A DNA stretch of 64,000 nt from Leptolyngbya sp. NIES-2104 (GCF_001485215.1 NZ_BBWW01000003.1:124001-188000); one strand, 5' to 3'. Shown: positions 9,037 through 18,138, counted from the stretch's first letter. A program made the numbers and translations. The notes: a model not told the origin generated them from the letters alone.

Positions 9037-9567
9037 ATGAGCCGTCATTCTTGCACTTCAACGATTATGCCGCTTACTTCTGCCGTTAAAGTCCAGTTAC
9101 AACAAGAACATACTCGCTTACAGCAAGAACGCGATCGTCTGACTGAGACTGTGACCTCGCAAACTGCCGCCACTATTGATCAGCTCGTGCAGCACATTGA
9201 TCACCTGCTCGGAGTCCCGACGCAGATCGAGCCAACTTCCAAGGCTCAATCGGCTCAACCAAAATCGAAGCCTTCTACTGCCAAACCTTCCCAACCTGCA
9301 CCCAAGTCAACTGAGCTAGCTGGATTTGATGCCGCAAAGATTAAGCCAGCCTTCCAGTCCTCGAAACTGATGAATGCGATCGTCAAAGCGATCAAACCGA
9401 AACAGTCAAAATCGATCGACCAACTGCTTGAGGATCTCTATGAGCCATTCGATACGGCTGACCTAAAAAAAGCGAGAATGAGCGTCGCGATTGCTGCAAA
9501 TCATGCTGTTCGCAAAGGTCTATTGCAGAAAATTCAGGGCAAACCCGATCGGTTCGCTCGTGCCTGA
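9037..9567 (+). CDS. Coiled-coil hypothetical protein
   Basis: A 176-residue protein; ATG 9067 (MPLTSAVKVQLQQEHTRL) is an equally good start giving 166 residues. Residues 15-60 form a coiled coil (QQEHTRLQQERDRLTE). The centre is a Pro/Lys/Ser/Gln-rich disordered linker. The last 75 residues form a helical domain (FQSSKLMNAIVKAIKP, then DLKKARMSVAIAANHAVRKG, ending QKIQGKPDRFARA) that looks like a winged-helix DNA-binding or oligomerisation module. No function is assigned. It is divergent from the gene at 8912. Confidence 0.6.
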   Translation: MSRHSCTSTIMPLTSAVKVQLQQEHTRLQQERDRLTETVTSQTAATIDQLVQHIDHLLGVPTQIEPTSKAQSAQPKSKPSTAKPSQPAPKSTELAGFDAAKIKPAFQSSKLMNAIVKAIKPKQSKSIDQLLEDLYEPFDTADLKKARMSVAIAANHAVRKGLLQKIQGKPDRFARA

Positions 9568-9644
9568 TGGCGTGTCGGTAAAATCGAGGTCATCAGGGTT
9601 CAATGAGCCGGAACAACTCACGTCGCGCCGTTCTGAAAGGCGGG

Positions 9645-9893
9645 CTAAAACGCCTCAAAGCGGTCTTGCCACAGCACTTCATAAATCCCTCGTTCCAGTG
9701 CCTCATCTGTAGCTTGGCGCTGTTGTTGCCGTCGTTGGACTTCTTCCTTCCTCAAAGTTGGCATCATTCGTGCCTTGTACTGCTCGAATGGTTCTCGATA
9801 GAGATGATACTTCGAGGACAGTAGCGCCATTACGTCTGCCACCACTTGTTTGACCTCCGCCTCAGTAGGCGGGATAGCTCCTTGACATGCCAT
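9645..9893 (-). CDS. Conserved small hypothetical protein
   Basis: An 82-residue protein starting at ATG 9893 (MACQGAIPPTEAEVKQVV); a TTG at 9917 would add eight residues. It is fully helical by appearance, with a charged centre (MMPTLRKEEVQRRQQQRQ) and an acidic, aromatic end (YEVLWQDRFEAF). No membrane segment or known domain. It converges with the coiled-coil gene ending at 9567. The coherent composition supports a real protein, but function is unknown. Confidence 0.5.
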   Translation of the reverse strand: MACQGAIPPTEAEVKQVVADVMALLSSKYHLYREPFEQYKARMMPTLRKEEVQRRQQQRQATDEALERGIYEVLWQDRFEAF

Positions 9894-9906
9894 TGTTCTT
9901 CCCTCG

Positions 9907-10224
9907 TTATCTGTCAAAAATCATCAGGTTATTGTTAGGAGCAACCAGGAATCGATCGCTGTCGCGAACTTCCCTCCACTGCTTGTTTACGTGGCGCTTT
10001 GCGAACGCTTGGGCGCAACTTTGCTCCTTGTGCTGCGAATATAGCATGACCCATGAGCTAGGATCTCTAGCCTTCAAAATCCATGTCGTCACGACATCGA
10101 TTGAGCAGTATCGCTTGCACTCATTCATCGAGTCTGGCTCAATTGAGAACATCATCTGTCTGCAAATCGGGTATGAGACAAGTTGTGAATTGGGTTGTCG
10201 CTCATCTGGCAACGATCGCTGCAA
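9907..10224 (-). CDS. Possible hypothetical protein
   Basis: An open frame of 105 codons from a TTG; the first ATG is at about 10155 (MMFSIEPDSMNECKRY). Its second half (WVMLYSQHKEQSCAQAFAKR) looks protein-like. Its stop lies 14 bases upstream of the ATG of the gene at 9893. No domain is recognised and there is no clear ribosome site. A forward frame over the same bases is of similar length, so the call is weak. Confidence 0.3.
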   Translation of the reverse strand: MQRSLPDERQPNSQLVSYPICRQMMFSIEPDSMNECKRYCSIDVVTTWILKARDPSSWVMLYSQHKEQSCAQAFAKRHVNKQWREVRDSDRFLVAPNNNLMIFDR

Positions 10225-10313
10225 TCAGCGGAACAATTTGGAGGTTACATTTAAATCAAATGGCGATGGGCATGAGCAAAGCAATCCTTGATCCATTGCT
10301 CCCCTCGTTGAAT

Positions 10314-10571
10314 TCAATCCCGCTTTTGGGAATCCGCAGCATCGTTGTGCCCATACGCAAAATAATCCAAAGACTGCTGGTAAAGCTCAGCAAATTTCGT
10401 CAACTCAATCACATCGATCCGACGCTCGCCCGATTCGCATTTCGAGACGTAAGATTGTGGGACGTTCAGACAGGTGGCGACATCCCGCTGCGTTAGCCCA
10501 GCAGCGCGACGTGCCGCTTTCAGTCGTTGTAAAAAGGCTTGATACTGGTCAGAATACACGGAGCCGCTCAT
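10314..10571 (-). CDS. XRE-family transcriptional regulator
   Basis: An 85-residue protein consisting almost wholly of one Cro/C1-type helix-turn-helix domain. The start at ATG 10571 (MSGSVYSDQYQAFLQRLKAA) is chosen because upstream codons run through the operator. The helix-turn-helix is LTQRDVATCLNVPQSYVSKC, followed by ESGERRIDVIELTKFAELY, the usual fourth and fifth helices. A perfect inverted repeat lies 27-47 bases upstream of the start, consistent with autorepression. No toxin-like partner is obvious beside it. Confidence 0.85.
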   Translation of the reverse strand: MSGSVYSDQYQAFLQRLKAARRAAGLTQRDVATCLNVPQSYVSKCESGERRIDVIELTKFAELYQQSLDYFAYGHNDAADSQKRD

Positions 10572-10597
10572 GACGAGCAAGCTACAGGGTCTAGCAT

Positions 10598-10618
10598 AAT
10601 ATCCCAAAATCGGATATT
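10598..10618. promoter_or_regulatory. Inverted repeat, likely XRE operator
   Basis: AATATCC-CAAAATC-GGATATT: perfect 7-bp arms with a 7-base spacer, 27 bases upstream of the XRE regulator's ATG. The position and symmetry fit a binding site for the dimeric regulator over its own promoter. Confidence 0.55.
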
Positions 10619-10798
10619 TTAGGAGGACGGCATTCCTGACTGATTTCCATACCCAGCAATCTTAAGTTGGAGCTGCCGACTGGACGATCAATCGATCTCA
10701 CTTGGCTTAAACCCGTCGTGCTGAGTCGATCCTTCAACTTGTCCAATCCCGGTTAGCGTTGAGCAATCATCAGATCTTGAACCTTTGAGGAGCATGGC

Positions 10799-10969
10799 AT
10801 GAGTTTGCCCGTGAGTGACCTGTCTGAAAAGCGAGAACCGCTCAGCGATCGCAAAGTCTGGGTTGATGCCAAAGCTCTCACGATTTATGGAGTGCTAGTG
10901 GGTGAATCTCGCAACGATGCGGATCACTTTGACATTCGACAACCAAATTGTGGACGACGAGACTTCTGA
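10799..10969 (+). CDS. Possible 56-residue hypothetical protein
   Basis: ATG 10799 is preceded by TTTGAGGAGC, a fair ribosome site. The frame reads MSLPVSDLSEKREPLSDRKV and ends at TGA 10967. No domain is recognised. It lies 67 bases before the broken membrane glycosyltransferase and could be a remnant. Confidence 0.3.
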   Translation: MSLPVSDLSEKREPLSDRKVWVDAKALTIYGVLVGESRNDADHFDIRQPNCGRRDF

Positions 10970-11036
10970 CAAACCCTTTCACACTCGTTCGGGGGGTGCA
11001 GCGACTTTTGAGTTCACATCATCAACGCTTTCAACA

Positions 11037-12662
11037 ATGCGACAGCTTTGGAAGTTTCTCATTGATCGGCGCGCTGGCTTTGCGATACTGATCATCCTGG
11101 GCATCTGTTTCCGCTTTTTCAACCTCGATCATCATCCTACTGGGGCGACGAATTCTTCTCGTTGCTGCGACTTTCCGGCTACACTCAACGCGAACTGATT
11201 AGCAATGTGTTTACTGGGACGCTGATGCAGATTTGGGATCTGAACCTTTATCAAAGCGTTCACAATGACAGGACGTGGCTCGATACCGTGCGAAGTTTAG
11301 CGATCGAAGATGCTCAGCATCCGTCGCTGTATTATGTTCTCCTACGCTTCTGGAGCGAACGCTTCAGAGACTCCATCGCCGCGATTCGCAGTTTCTCCAG
11401 TCTCCTAAGCCTCTTGGTGTTGCCTGCCGTTTACTGGCTGAGCCTTGAACTATTCGCGCTCCCCCTGGCTGCGTGGTTTGCAGTGGCACTGGTCTGTGTA
11501 TCTCCGCTTCACGTTCTCACTGCTCAAGAAGTTCGAGAATATGGATTCTGGACGGTGACCATTTTACTTTCGTCGCTGCTCTTACTGCGAGCAATGCGCC
11601 GCCCGCAGCGACAAACTTGGATCTCGTATGCTTTCAGTTGCACAATCGGGTTGTACACCTTTCCCATGACCGTTTTCGTTATAGTCAGCCATGCCCTGTA
11701 TCTAGGGAAAATGGAAGCTTTCCAGCTAAGCAAAACGGTTAAAGCATTTCTGCTCGCCATCGGTGGCGCTGCGATCGCGTTTTTGCCCTGGGCACTCGTG
11801 ATCTGGCAGTCGCGGCAGCAGATTATCGACACGAATCTCTGGTCGAGCTATCCAATGACCCTGATTGAGCGCTGGGGCAATTATGGGTTTAATCTGGCAC
11901 TCTCCTTTGTGGCAATTCCGCATGCCTTTTCTAAGCTGCCTCACGCTGAGATTGCGATCAGGCTATGGCTCACCATTCCACCCGTCGTCCTGGCAACGAT
12001 TTGGATCAGTGCTGATGCCTTGTATTTCCTAATGATCAAAGCACCGCCCGCTGGTTCCTGTTGTCTCTGATAGGAGTCACGTTTGTCGCCCTCTTTCTAC
12101 CCGATGTTCTCACCGATTCACGTCGATCCACGGCTTATCGCTATCTGATGCCTTGTTATCTGGGCTACATCTTGCCATTGCCTACTTGATGGCGGTGAAG
12201 CTCAGTGCGACAAAACGACGACCGCGCCACAGGTGCGGTCTGATTTCTGGCTTACTCTTGTTTGCTGTAGTGACGGGAGCAGTTCACGTACAAGTCGAAG
12301 GGGGTCTAAATTACTACCGGGAACTAGAGCATCCCCGAATTGCCCAAATCATTAATGCAGCACCGCATCCGCTGTTGATCGGAAGTATCAATCGCGCTCC
12401 CAATCGCCTTCCTGGTACAGATGGATCGCTCGGCGTACTGTTCACACTCTTGCATCGGCTAGAGCCATCCACCTGGGTTCAGCTTGTCGTCGAGCCACAA
12501 GTTCCAATCCTGCCTGAGGGCTATCAGTATTTTCTGTACAATCCGTCTGAGTCCTTGCTAGAGTCGTTGCGGCGAAAATATGGTCGCGCTTACAAGCGAG
12601 TTTGCAAGGAGAGTTGTGGCAGCTTAAACCGCGATGAATGGTTTGTGACTTCAACGCATTGA
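11037..12662 (+). pseudogene. GT39-like membrane glycosyltransferase, three frameshifts
   Basis: The start is ATG 11037 (MRQLWKFLIDRRAGFAIL), beginning with a transmembrane segment. After FFNLDHH the frame shifts near 11140 and continues YWGDEFFSLLRLSGYTQREL, the acidic first-loop motif of GT39/PMT-type enzymes, then VRSLAIEDAQHPSLYYVLLR and about eight membrane segments. It shifts again near 12027 (ADALYF into NDQSTARWFLLSLIG) and near 12160 (AYRYLMPCYLG into LHLAIAYLMAVKLS), ending at 12662 with a soluble tail. Family members transfer sugars from lipid-linked donors at the membrane. Three single-base shifts with otherwise well-kept protein sequence mean recent decay or sequencing errors. 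Confidence 0.75.
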
Positions 12663-12927
12663 TAGAGTCGTCCCTTGCGCGATCGACAACAGTGAAGATC
12701 GACATCATAGAATTCTGCAAGCTAAAAGTTGTCTCCCGTCAATGACAGGAACTTGTCCACATTTGGTGATCGAGGGAGGTGTCTCGGAGAAAATGATGAA
12801 GCGTCAAATTGCCCACGTCTGTTGTGCTAGATTCAGTTGCATGAGAGTCGTCTACATCGTGATCATTAGAGTGTGTTTGAGAATCAAGCTGTCCTTTCTG
12901 TTGCTTGACGCGATTTCAATTTGGATT
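12663..12927. other. Intergenic, nothing recognised
   Basis: No gene, RNA or repeat was recognised between the broken glycosyltransferase and the 3' end of the PIN-domain gene. Confidence 0.4.
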
Positions 12928-13330
12928 TCAGCGGAGGGAGAGGATGGGAATGCTAGGAGTGCGATGGATGGATTTTTCCGGTTTTTCATTCGTGATAAAT
13001 TGATCTGCTTGCAGCGCAACAGCAGCGGCGATATGCAGGGCATCCATCGCGCCCAAACCGAACTGAGCGACCTCGCGTTCAGCCGCTTGTAGCATCGCAT
13101 CGAGATCCATCGCCCAATGCGAAACGATAGCTTCGCTACACAACGTGCCCGCAAAGTAAGCCTCGTAAAACGTGACCTCCGCTTGTTGTGGGTTATAGAC
13201 TGCTTTGGGAAGCAGTTCTAGTCTGAGAAACGGGCTACAGCAGAATTCACGATTGGGGTCTCTGAGGAGGTTGATCGACTGTTGCTGGCTGAGACCCGAA
13301 AACCCCTGTATCGATAAAGGTGCGAATCAT
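12928..13330 (-). pseudogene. PIN-domain toxin (VapC-like), broken near N-terminus
   Basis: The gene starts at ATG 13330 (MIRTFIDTGVF), overlapping the antitoxin stop as ATGA. The first Asp of the PIN site is present in FIDTG. The frame is lost after about ten codons, with a small gap relative to the family. It resumes as QQSINLLRDPNREFCCSPFL, then AVYNPQQAEVTFYEAYFAG, then GLGAMDALHIAAAVALQADQ, which holds the second and third conserved acidic positions, and FITNEKPEKSIHRT. VapC-type toxins are PIN RNases. The frame break should inactivate this one, leaving an orphan antitoxin. Confidence 0.7.
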
Positions 13331-13599
13331 CGGGCATCCTCACGGTAACCACCCCGCCGCTCAGCGACTTCTTGTTCAATTTGTTCATCTGTAAGGAGTG
13401 GAATGCCTGCTGCAATAATCTGATCCCGCCGATGTTGAAACTGGCTACGAGATGCAGCAAGAGGAACTTCAGCCGATTGCGGAGAGGGTTGGATCAGGAT
13501 AATCACTTCGACCGTCATCCCGACGGGAAGGTCAGGAGATTGGACTTGAATGAGTCCACCAGGTTGAACGACGACCGTTTGTTTGAGACGATTCAGCAT
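13327..13599 (-). CDS. Antitoxin-like protein of a VapBC-type pair
   Basis: A 90-residue protein from ATG 13599. The N-terminal half (VVVQPGGLIQVQSPDLPVGM, then TVEVIILIQ) has the beta-strand pattern of an AbrB/SpoVT-like swapped-hairpin antitoxin. The C-terminal half is helical and charged (IPLLTDEQIEQEVAERRGGY), as expected of the toxin-binding tail. Its TGA overlaps the ATG of the PIN toxin by four bases, so the two were translated together. The pair is typical of cyanobacterial plasmid toxin-antitoxin loci. Confidence 0.7.
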   Translation of the reverse strand: MLNRLKQTVVVQPGGLIQVQSPDLPVGMTVEVIILIQPSPQSAEVPLAASRSQFQHRRDQIIAAGIPLLTDEQIEQEVAERRGGYREDAR

Positions 13600-14072
13600 A
13601 GGATTGGGATCAGCGATGAATGAGGTGACGTGATTCTATTGTCTTCCAGATTATTCAATTGTTGAACAGGGCAAAAAATGGGTTTTTTCGTTGTTCGAGT
13701 GCAGTTGCAAACACGACGTGGAGCGAGTCTAACATGAGTCTTTTCAGGAAAAATGCTGAGGTTCAGAATGGTTTAAGACTCTCGACACCAAAATGAGCAA
13801 AACGCCAAAATTCGAGACTCGCAGATGTCCTATCGGATTGGAACAAAGCAGGAGCGATCGTAACGATAGATGATCTAGCAATAGCAAGCAGCAAAATGAC
13901 TTAAAGCTGCGTCAGGTCAATCTTCTTTTGTCTCGCGCATACTCCGATCGTCGGCTGCATGATAATTAGATCCTAGTAGTGCAGTTTCATCATTGTGATC
14001 ACTCGCCTCCAGCCATCTTGAGGCGAACGGGTTGAAGCAATTCGTGCGATCGCAAATCACGAGTTGCCTTGA
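13600..14072. other. 473-base gene-free stretch
   Basis: No open frame that looks like protein. One imperfect inverted repeat (GAGTCTT at about 13737 and AAGACTC at about 13777) and several HIP1-like GCGATCG sites are visible. The left part should contain the promoter of the antitoxin gene. Confidence 0.4.
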
Positions 14073-14909
14073 TTATGTCGAACCGAATCCTGCTTCTTGC
14101 AGGGCACGGTTCAATTCGGGCAAGACCCCCAGTTGAGTCGCCCAGGTTGCGAGATAGTCTTGATCCAAAGCGTTGCCTTGAACTTTCAACACACCCAAGA
14201 TGTCCTGCCACTGCTGAGTTGAATTGGTACTGGATCGCCAAACCAGCTTTTGCAGCACAATGTCTTCGGCAGAGCAGACAAAGATCGGCATGCCTGGAAG
14301 GTCGAGCAGTTGTCGCCGCTGCATCTGACTGTAGGCGAAGGGTTCGTTCTTGAGAATAAATAGATCTGCTTTTTCAATACTGCGATGGTCGAGCACATTA
14401 AATGACTTGCGGGGATCAGGGTCTGTAATCGCCTCGATCACGGCAGTTTCGCTAATGTAGAAATCTTCAGCCAGAAACGCATCGACTAGTGGTGGTACTT
14501 GGGGACGATTGATCTCAATCACGAAATCGATGTCGCGAGTATTGCGACTTTCGCCATAGATTGAACTGGCAAATGAGCCACCCACGTAGTACTCGATCTG
14601 TAAAGCATCAAGAATCGCAATGACTTTGCGGCTAAACGCGATCGGGTCAAGAATCATCGGTTCTGCCTCTGGATATTTCAAACAATTGATCCACTCGGCA
14701 CCAAGTCTTTTCAGTGCGACGGCTCGACAAGTTCGGGGTGTGACTCCAAGCGATCGCATTGCAATGTTAAAGGCACAATAGCGATCGACTCGTTCGGTCA
14801 AAGAGAGTTGCCGCAACCGCTCAAACAGAATCCAGTCAATTTCAGGACTGGTATCTTCGGACTGAGCGCGATATCCAGGGGGAAGTGAGAGCGCAGGAAT
14901 CAGCGGCAT
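14073..14909 (-). CDS. Nucleotidyltransferase-like protein (AbiEii-type fold)
   Basis: A 278-residue protein. ATG 14909 (MPLIPALSLPPGYRAQSEDT) is preferred because the 38 codons upstream do not look like coding sequence. The N-terminal third (DWILFERLRQLSLTERVDRY) is a small helical module. The nucleotidyltransferase part starts near residue 100: IEYYVGGSFASSIYGESRNT, then RDIDFVIEI (the G-S and DxD signature of the polymerase-beta fold), later ADLFILKNEPFAYSQMQRRQ and FVCSAEDIVLQKLVW. This pattern matches AbiEii/AbiGii-like and DUF6036-like proteins, some of which are toxins. No AbiEi-like antitoxin is adjacent, so a toxin role is unproven. Confidence 0.65.
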   Translation of the reverse strand: MPLIPALSLPPGYRAQSEDTSPEIDWILFERLRQLSLTERVDRYCAFNIAMRSLGVTPRTCRAVALKRLGAEWINCLKYPEAEPMILDPIAFSRKVIAILDALQIEYYVGGSFASSIYGESRNTRDIDFVIEINRPQVPPLVDAFLAEDFYISETAVIEAITDPDPRKSFNVLDHRSIEKADLFILKNEPFAYSQMQRRQLLDLPGMPIFVCSAEDIVLQKLVWRSSTNSTQQWQDILGVLKVQGNALDQDYLATWATQLGVLPELNRALQEAGFGST

Positions 14910-15070
14910 GAGTGAGAGAGAAATGAACCTGTCATGTCTATTTTCACGCAAAACTAACGATGAATGAAGACAAAATCCATAGATAGTCCTCAAATTGCTA
15001 GCAGCAGGCAACAGCCGACTCACTTCTCGTCCGCTGAACTACCCTAGAAGGAACAGCACAAGATTGAGCT

Positions 15071-15466
15071 ATGAAATTATTGACTTTCGCTGCATCCATT
15101 TTGATTGCAATGATGCCGCCTACACATGCAGCTGAATACGACGGTAAAACGATCGACGGCAGAAAACTCCCTGCCAAAGTTTATTCCTCTGCGACGGGTG
15201 GCGTGTTTGAAGCTCAAGTCAAGTTCCAGCGAGATTGGGCAACGATTTACTTCGTGAATGGCGGTCAACTCGTCATTCGGCTGAGTCAGCCGATCATTCG
15301 CGACCCCAATAATATAATTGGGTATGGACAAGTCGGACAGCTTCCATTGGGACGCTCGTTGAGCATCGGCATTGGTGCTGACCCGGCTTTGAATGGGAGC
15401 GTGACTGCTGGCGGAGGCACTTTAGCTGACCTCTGGACTATTCGCTTGTTGCCGGAAACTCCGTAA
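15071..15466 (+). CDS. Small secreted hypothetical protein
   Basis: A 131-residue protein starting at ATG 15071 after AGGAACAGCACAAGATT. Residues 1-20 (MKLLTFAASILIAMMPPTHA) form a clear signal peptide with an AxA-like cleavage site before AEYDGKT. The mature part is beta-rich and Gly-rich (VFEAQVKFQRDWATIYFVNG) and ends with GGGTLADLWTIRLLPETP. It has no Cys. Function unknown; likely periplasmic or extracellular. It is divergent from the nucleotidyltransferase-like gene. Confidence 0.65.
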   Translation: MKLLTFAASILIAMMPPTHAAEYDGKTIDGRKLPAKVYSSATGGVFEAQVKFQRDWATIYFVNGGQLVIRLSQPIIRDPNNIIGYGQVGQLPLGRSLSIGIGADPALNGSVTAGGGTLADLWTIRLLPETP

Positions 15467-15539
15467 GTGTCAGAAGCGCGATCGCTCAGTGAGCAATGAA
15501 TCCTTTCTGATCACTCTCACACGTCACGAATTTCTGAGC

Positions 15540-15576
15540 TTGACAAGCTGCTTTTTTCTTGTAGAGTATTTGTACT
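15540..15576 (+). promoter_or_regulatory. Promoter with overlapping palindrome for the S24 gene
   Basis: TTGACA at 15540-15545 is a perfect -35 element. With a 16-base spacer, TAGAGT at 15562-15567 can serve as -10. The short palindrome AGTA-TTTG-TACT at 15565-15576 overlaps it, 14 bases before the start codon. It resembles but does not match the cyanobacterial LexA box, whose spacing is wider. It is a candidate autoregulatory site. Confidence 0.4.
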
Positions 15577-15589
15577 ACTATATGAGAAC

Positions 15590-16258
15590 ATGATGGTTCC
15601 TCTCACACCCGCGCAACAGCGTCTTGTCGATTGGTTGGCAAACTATTTGCGCCGATTCCAATGCAGTCCCGTCGTTCGGGAGATGATCGTGGGGTTGGAC
15701 TATACCTCGCCAGATCCAGTTCAATCGCTGGTCGCAATCCTGGTGAGAAAAGGCGTGTTGGTTCAAGTTGGACAGATCTCGCGAACGATTCGATTTACTG
15801 AAGCATGGCGACACGAGAACGGCGAAAGGTATGGTCTTACCGTTCCTAACTTTCGGCTCCCGATTCTGGGAACGATCTCGGCGCATCGCTTGGTGGAAAT
15901 TTTTCCAGATGCACCGATTGAATGGCTAGAGTTGCCTGGACGTAAACCGAAGGGAAGCGATGCGTGGTACGTGCTACAAGTTCGCGGCGATAGTATGATC
16001 GGTGCTTTGATCGACCACAATGATTTGATTATCATACGTCCAGAACCGAATGCTCGAACCCTCAAAGCAGGGACGATCGTGGCTGCGAGGGAAAGAACAC
16101 GAACGACTTTGAAGTATTTTTATCGACAGGGCGATCAGGTGACGCTACAACCTGCCAATGCTGCTTATCCTCCGACGATTGTTCCTGCTGACGAAGTCGA
16201 GATTCAAGGAGTGTATGTAGGATTGGTGCGGAAATTGTGGGAGGACAGTTATCGATGA
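15590..16258 (+). CDS. LexA-like S24-family repressor/peptidase
   Basis: A 222-residue protein from ATG 15590 (a second ATG follows directly). Residues 5-70 form a LexA-type winged helix (LTPAQQRLVDWLANYL, then SPVVREMIVGL, PVQSLVAILVRKGVLVQVG). The C-terminal S24 peptidase domain keeps the nucleophile Ser in VRGDSMIGALIDHNDLII and the Lys in RTTLKYFYRQGD. At the autocleavage region it reads LPILGTISAHRLVE, where LexA has LPxxGxxxAG, so the Ala-Gly bond is replaced by Ala-His. Self-cleavage may be altered or lost. It is probably a plasmid paralogue of the SOS repressor. The next gene overlaps its stop by four bases. Confidence 0.8.
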   Translation: MMVPLTPAQQRLVDWLANYLRRFQCSPVVREMIVGLDYTSPDPVQSLVAILVRKGVLVQVGQISRTIRFTEAWRHENGERYGLTVPNFRLPILGTISAHRLVEIFPDAPIEWLELPGRKPKGSDAWYVLQVRGDSMIGALIDHNDLIIIRPEPNARTLKAGTIVAARERTRTTLKYFYRQGDQVTLQPANAAYPPTIVPADEVEIQGVYVGLVRKLWEDSYR

Positions 16259-16623
16259 CGTATAGTACTTGCAATGTAGATTTAGAGCTATCCGAAGTAG
16301 AGCTGGAAGACGATCGTGAAGATTGGGATTGTGCTGAGTATGATGACTGGATGACCGAGCAGTACTCTGAGCTTGCAGAGTATTACCAGCAGGTTTCAGA
16401 TGATGAACTAGCATTACGGCACGATCGCATCGTGAGCGATTACGAGTTTCAGGCACGCGGCGGCTTTTTGCCTGGAGATACAGTGATGGCAGAAGTAGAG
16501 CCTGGATGCTGGTCGCGCAGTACAGTGCTGCTGGTGGGCATATCGGTCTTAGTTGTCGTTGTCGAGCGATCAACTGTAATTCAAGTTGCACAACAACTGA
16601 ATGCTTTGTGGCTAGATGAGTAG
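16255..16623 (+). CDS. Acidic membrane-anchored partner of the S24 regulator
   Basis: A 122-residue protein starting at ATG 16255 in an ATGA overlap with the S24 gene stop, so translation is coupled. The first 60 residues are extremely acidic and rich in Tyr (ELEDDREDWDCAEYDDWMTE). The tail contains one hydrophobic segment (TVLLVGISVLVVVVE, about residues 92-106) that could anchor it in the membrane. No domain is recognised. The tight coupling to a LexA-like protein suggests a joint function, for example a binding partner controlling the regulator. Confidence 0.6.
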   Translation: MTYSTCNVDLELSEVELEDDREDWDCAEYDDWMTEQYSELAEYYQQVSDDELALRHDRIVSDYEFQARGGFLPGDTVMAEVEPGCWSRSTVLLVGISVLVVVVERSTVIQVAQQLNALWLDE

Positions 16624-16745
16624 GAAAGGCTTGCAGAGAGCTTTGAACACGAAAATGAAATCGATCGCGCTTCCACTCTCCGCTCTCACCAAGAATATAG
16701 CTTCACGAGAAACTGAAGAATTACAGTCAAACTAGCAGCATTTCT

Positions 16746-18138
16746 TCAAACGAGCCATTCAACAGAACAGAGAACTTCACAGGCATATTTTCTTCTTTCA
16801 TAAGAGGTTAAAGTATCGTCCTGGCAAATCATACATGACTTTAATTTGTTTACCAATTGCGAGCACTGATCCACAGTAATTGTAATTTCCATCAGACTGA
16901 GAGTGACTGCTTCAAATAGTTTCATATCTCCTTGGCATAATATGTCTGCTAGGCTAAATACTACATCTGAATCACCGTAGAAGATTTGTCGGAAGACTTT
17001 TACAATTGGATAGCGAAAGGTTCAGTTCTGACTGTAGTGGCTTAGTATGTATTCTAAATCTTGAGTTAGCAATTGGCTCTTGAATTGATTACCTACAGAT
17101 GAAGTTGATTGCTGTAAAAATTCTTCGACACTTTGTTTAATCTCATTGATCAAGAAATCTTCTACTTCAATGGCGTTTCCTTAGTGAAAAAGCTTAACTT
17201 TCTTCTCAGGATTTTGCTCGACTTCCTTTTGTTGTTTGGTCCGCGCCGTTTTTCCTAAAATTAGATTTGCATAGCCTGTAAGATAATCATCCTTGCTACC
17301 GAGACTAGACCCCAGAATAATCATGGCAGCGTCTTGAGCAGCAGGATTTACTTCTAATAAAGCATCAGCAAGCTTCAAGCAAGCTCTTTCGCCTCGTATA
17401 GTTTCAAGGATGTTGAGTATTGTTTCTGTAATTCTATTGAGATTAGACTCCTTAAGTACCTTCCTCGCTTCTCTTGAGAAAACACTATCAACTTCACCTA
17501 TTGCATCAAATTTCCCAAAAGCTATCTCCAAGAGGTATTCAATAAGTTGACCATCATGAGTACTTTTCCACTCATTCAAGGCATAAGCTAATAAAAGATA
17601 TATCTGATAAGAATAGAAGCTATTACATCCATCTTCAAATTCAATCAAAGATTCAATGAGTCTTTCTTGAAATTGCCGCACTTGCTCATCTTGGCTCGAC
17701 CGCATCTCTGTTTTTCCCATCCATAATAAAATCACTTCTTTCCACAATGAATCAAAAATTTGATAAGTTCCTTTGCGAGGATTATGAGGAACATGATTTA
17801 GAAAAAAGCTCCAATCGTCGATCGCTAGTGCTGCAAAATACTCCTAAAATGTTGGGTGAAAGAATGTATAGACTTTTTCAGAGAACTTATCAGAATTTCT
17901 AGCGACTTGTAGCCAGCCAAGATTGAGAGCCAACCAGAAATTAGAACCCTCCTTATCAGGATCACCGAGTTCAGAAAATACCAACTCATACGATAGACGG
18001 AATGGTGATGCTTCCTCATCTAAAGCACGACACGCTAATCGACCAAGAGCTTGATTGAGCTTCTCTTGTTTAGTAACTGTGTTTGAAGAATACACATAGT
18101 TCAGAGCTTGCTTTCTCCACTTAGCTCGATTCCATAAC
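16746..18138 (-). pseudogene. NACHT-type NTPase, C-terminal remnant with nonsense codons
   Basis: One reverse frame can be read from about 18138 to a final TGA at 16746-16748 without any frameshift, but it contains internal stops at 17844 (TAG), 17181 (TAA) and 17022 (TGA). The protein reads NRAKWRKQALNYVYSSNTV, ARNSDKFSEKVYTFFHPTF-stop-EYFAALAI, SLWKEVILLWMGKTE, then helical HEAT-like sequence. FFHPTFQEYFAALAI and the WKEVILLW motif are typical of cyanobacterial NACHT proteins (STAND NTPases linked to defence or signalling) just after the NTPase domain. The NTPase domain itself is missing: upstream of 18138 the sequence switches abruptly to a VIT-family gene. Confidence 0.7.

Noticed and set aside
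9887-10291. Forward 134-codon frame opposite the 9907-10224 reverse frame
   Set aside because: Composition looks like an antisense shadow (many Cys, Ser, Arg without pattern) and it overlaps two better reverse-strand candidates.
15565-15576. Canonical cyanobacterial LexA box
   Set aside because: The half sites AGTA and TACT are only four bases apart; the known box has a wider gap, so it is reported only as a candidate palindrome.
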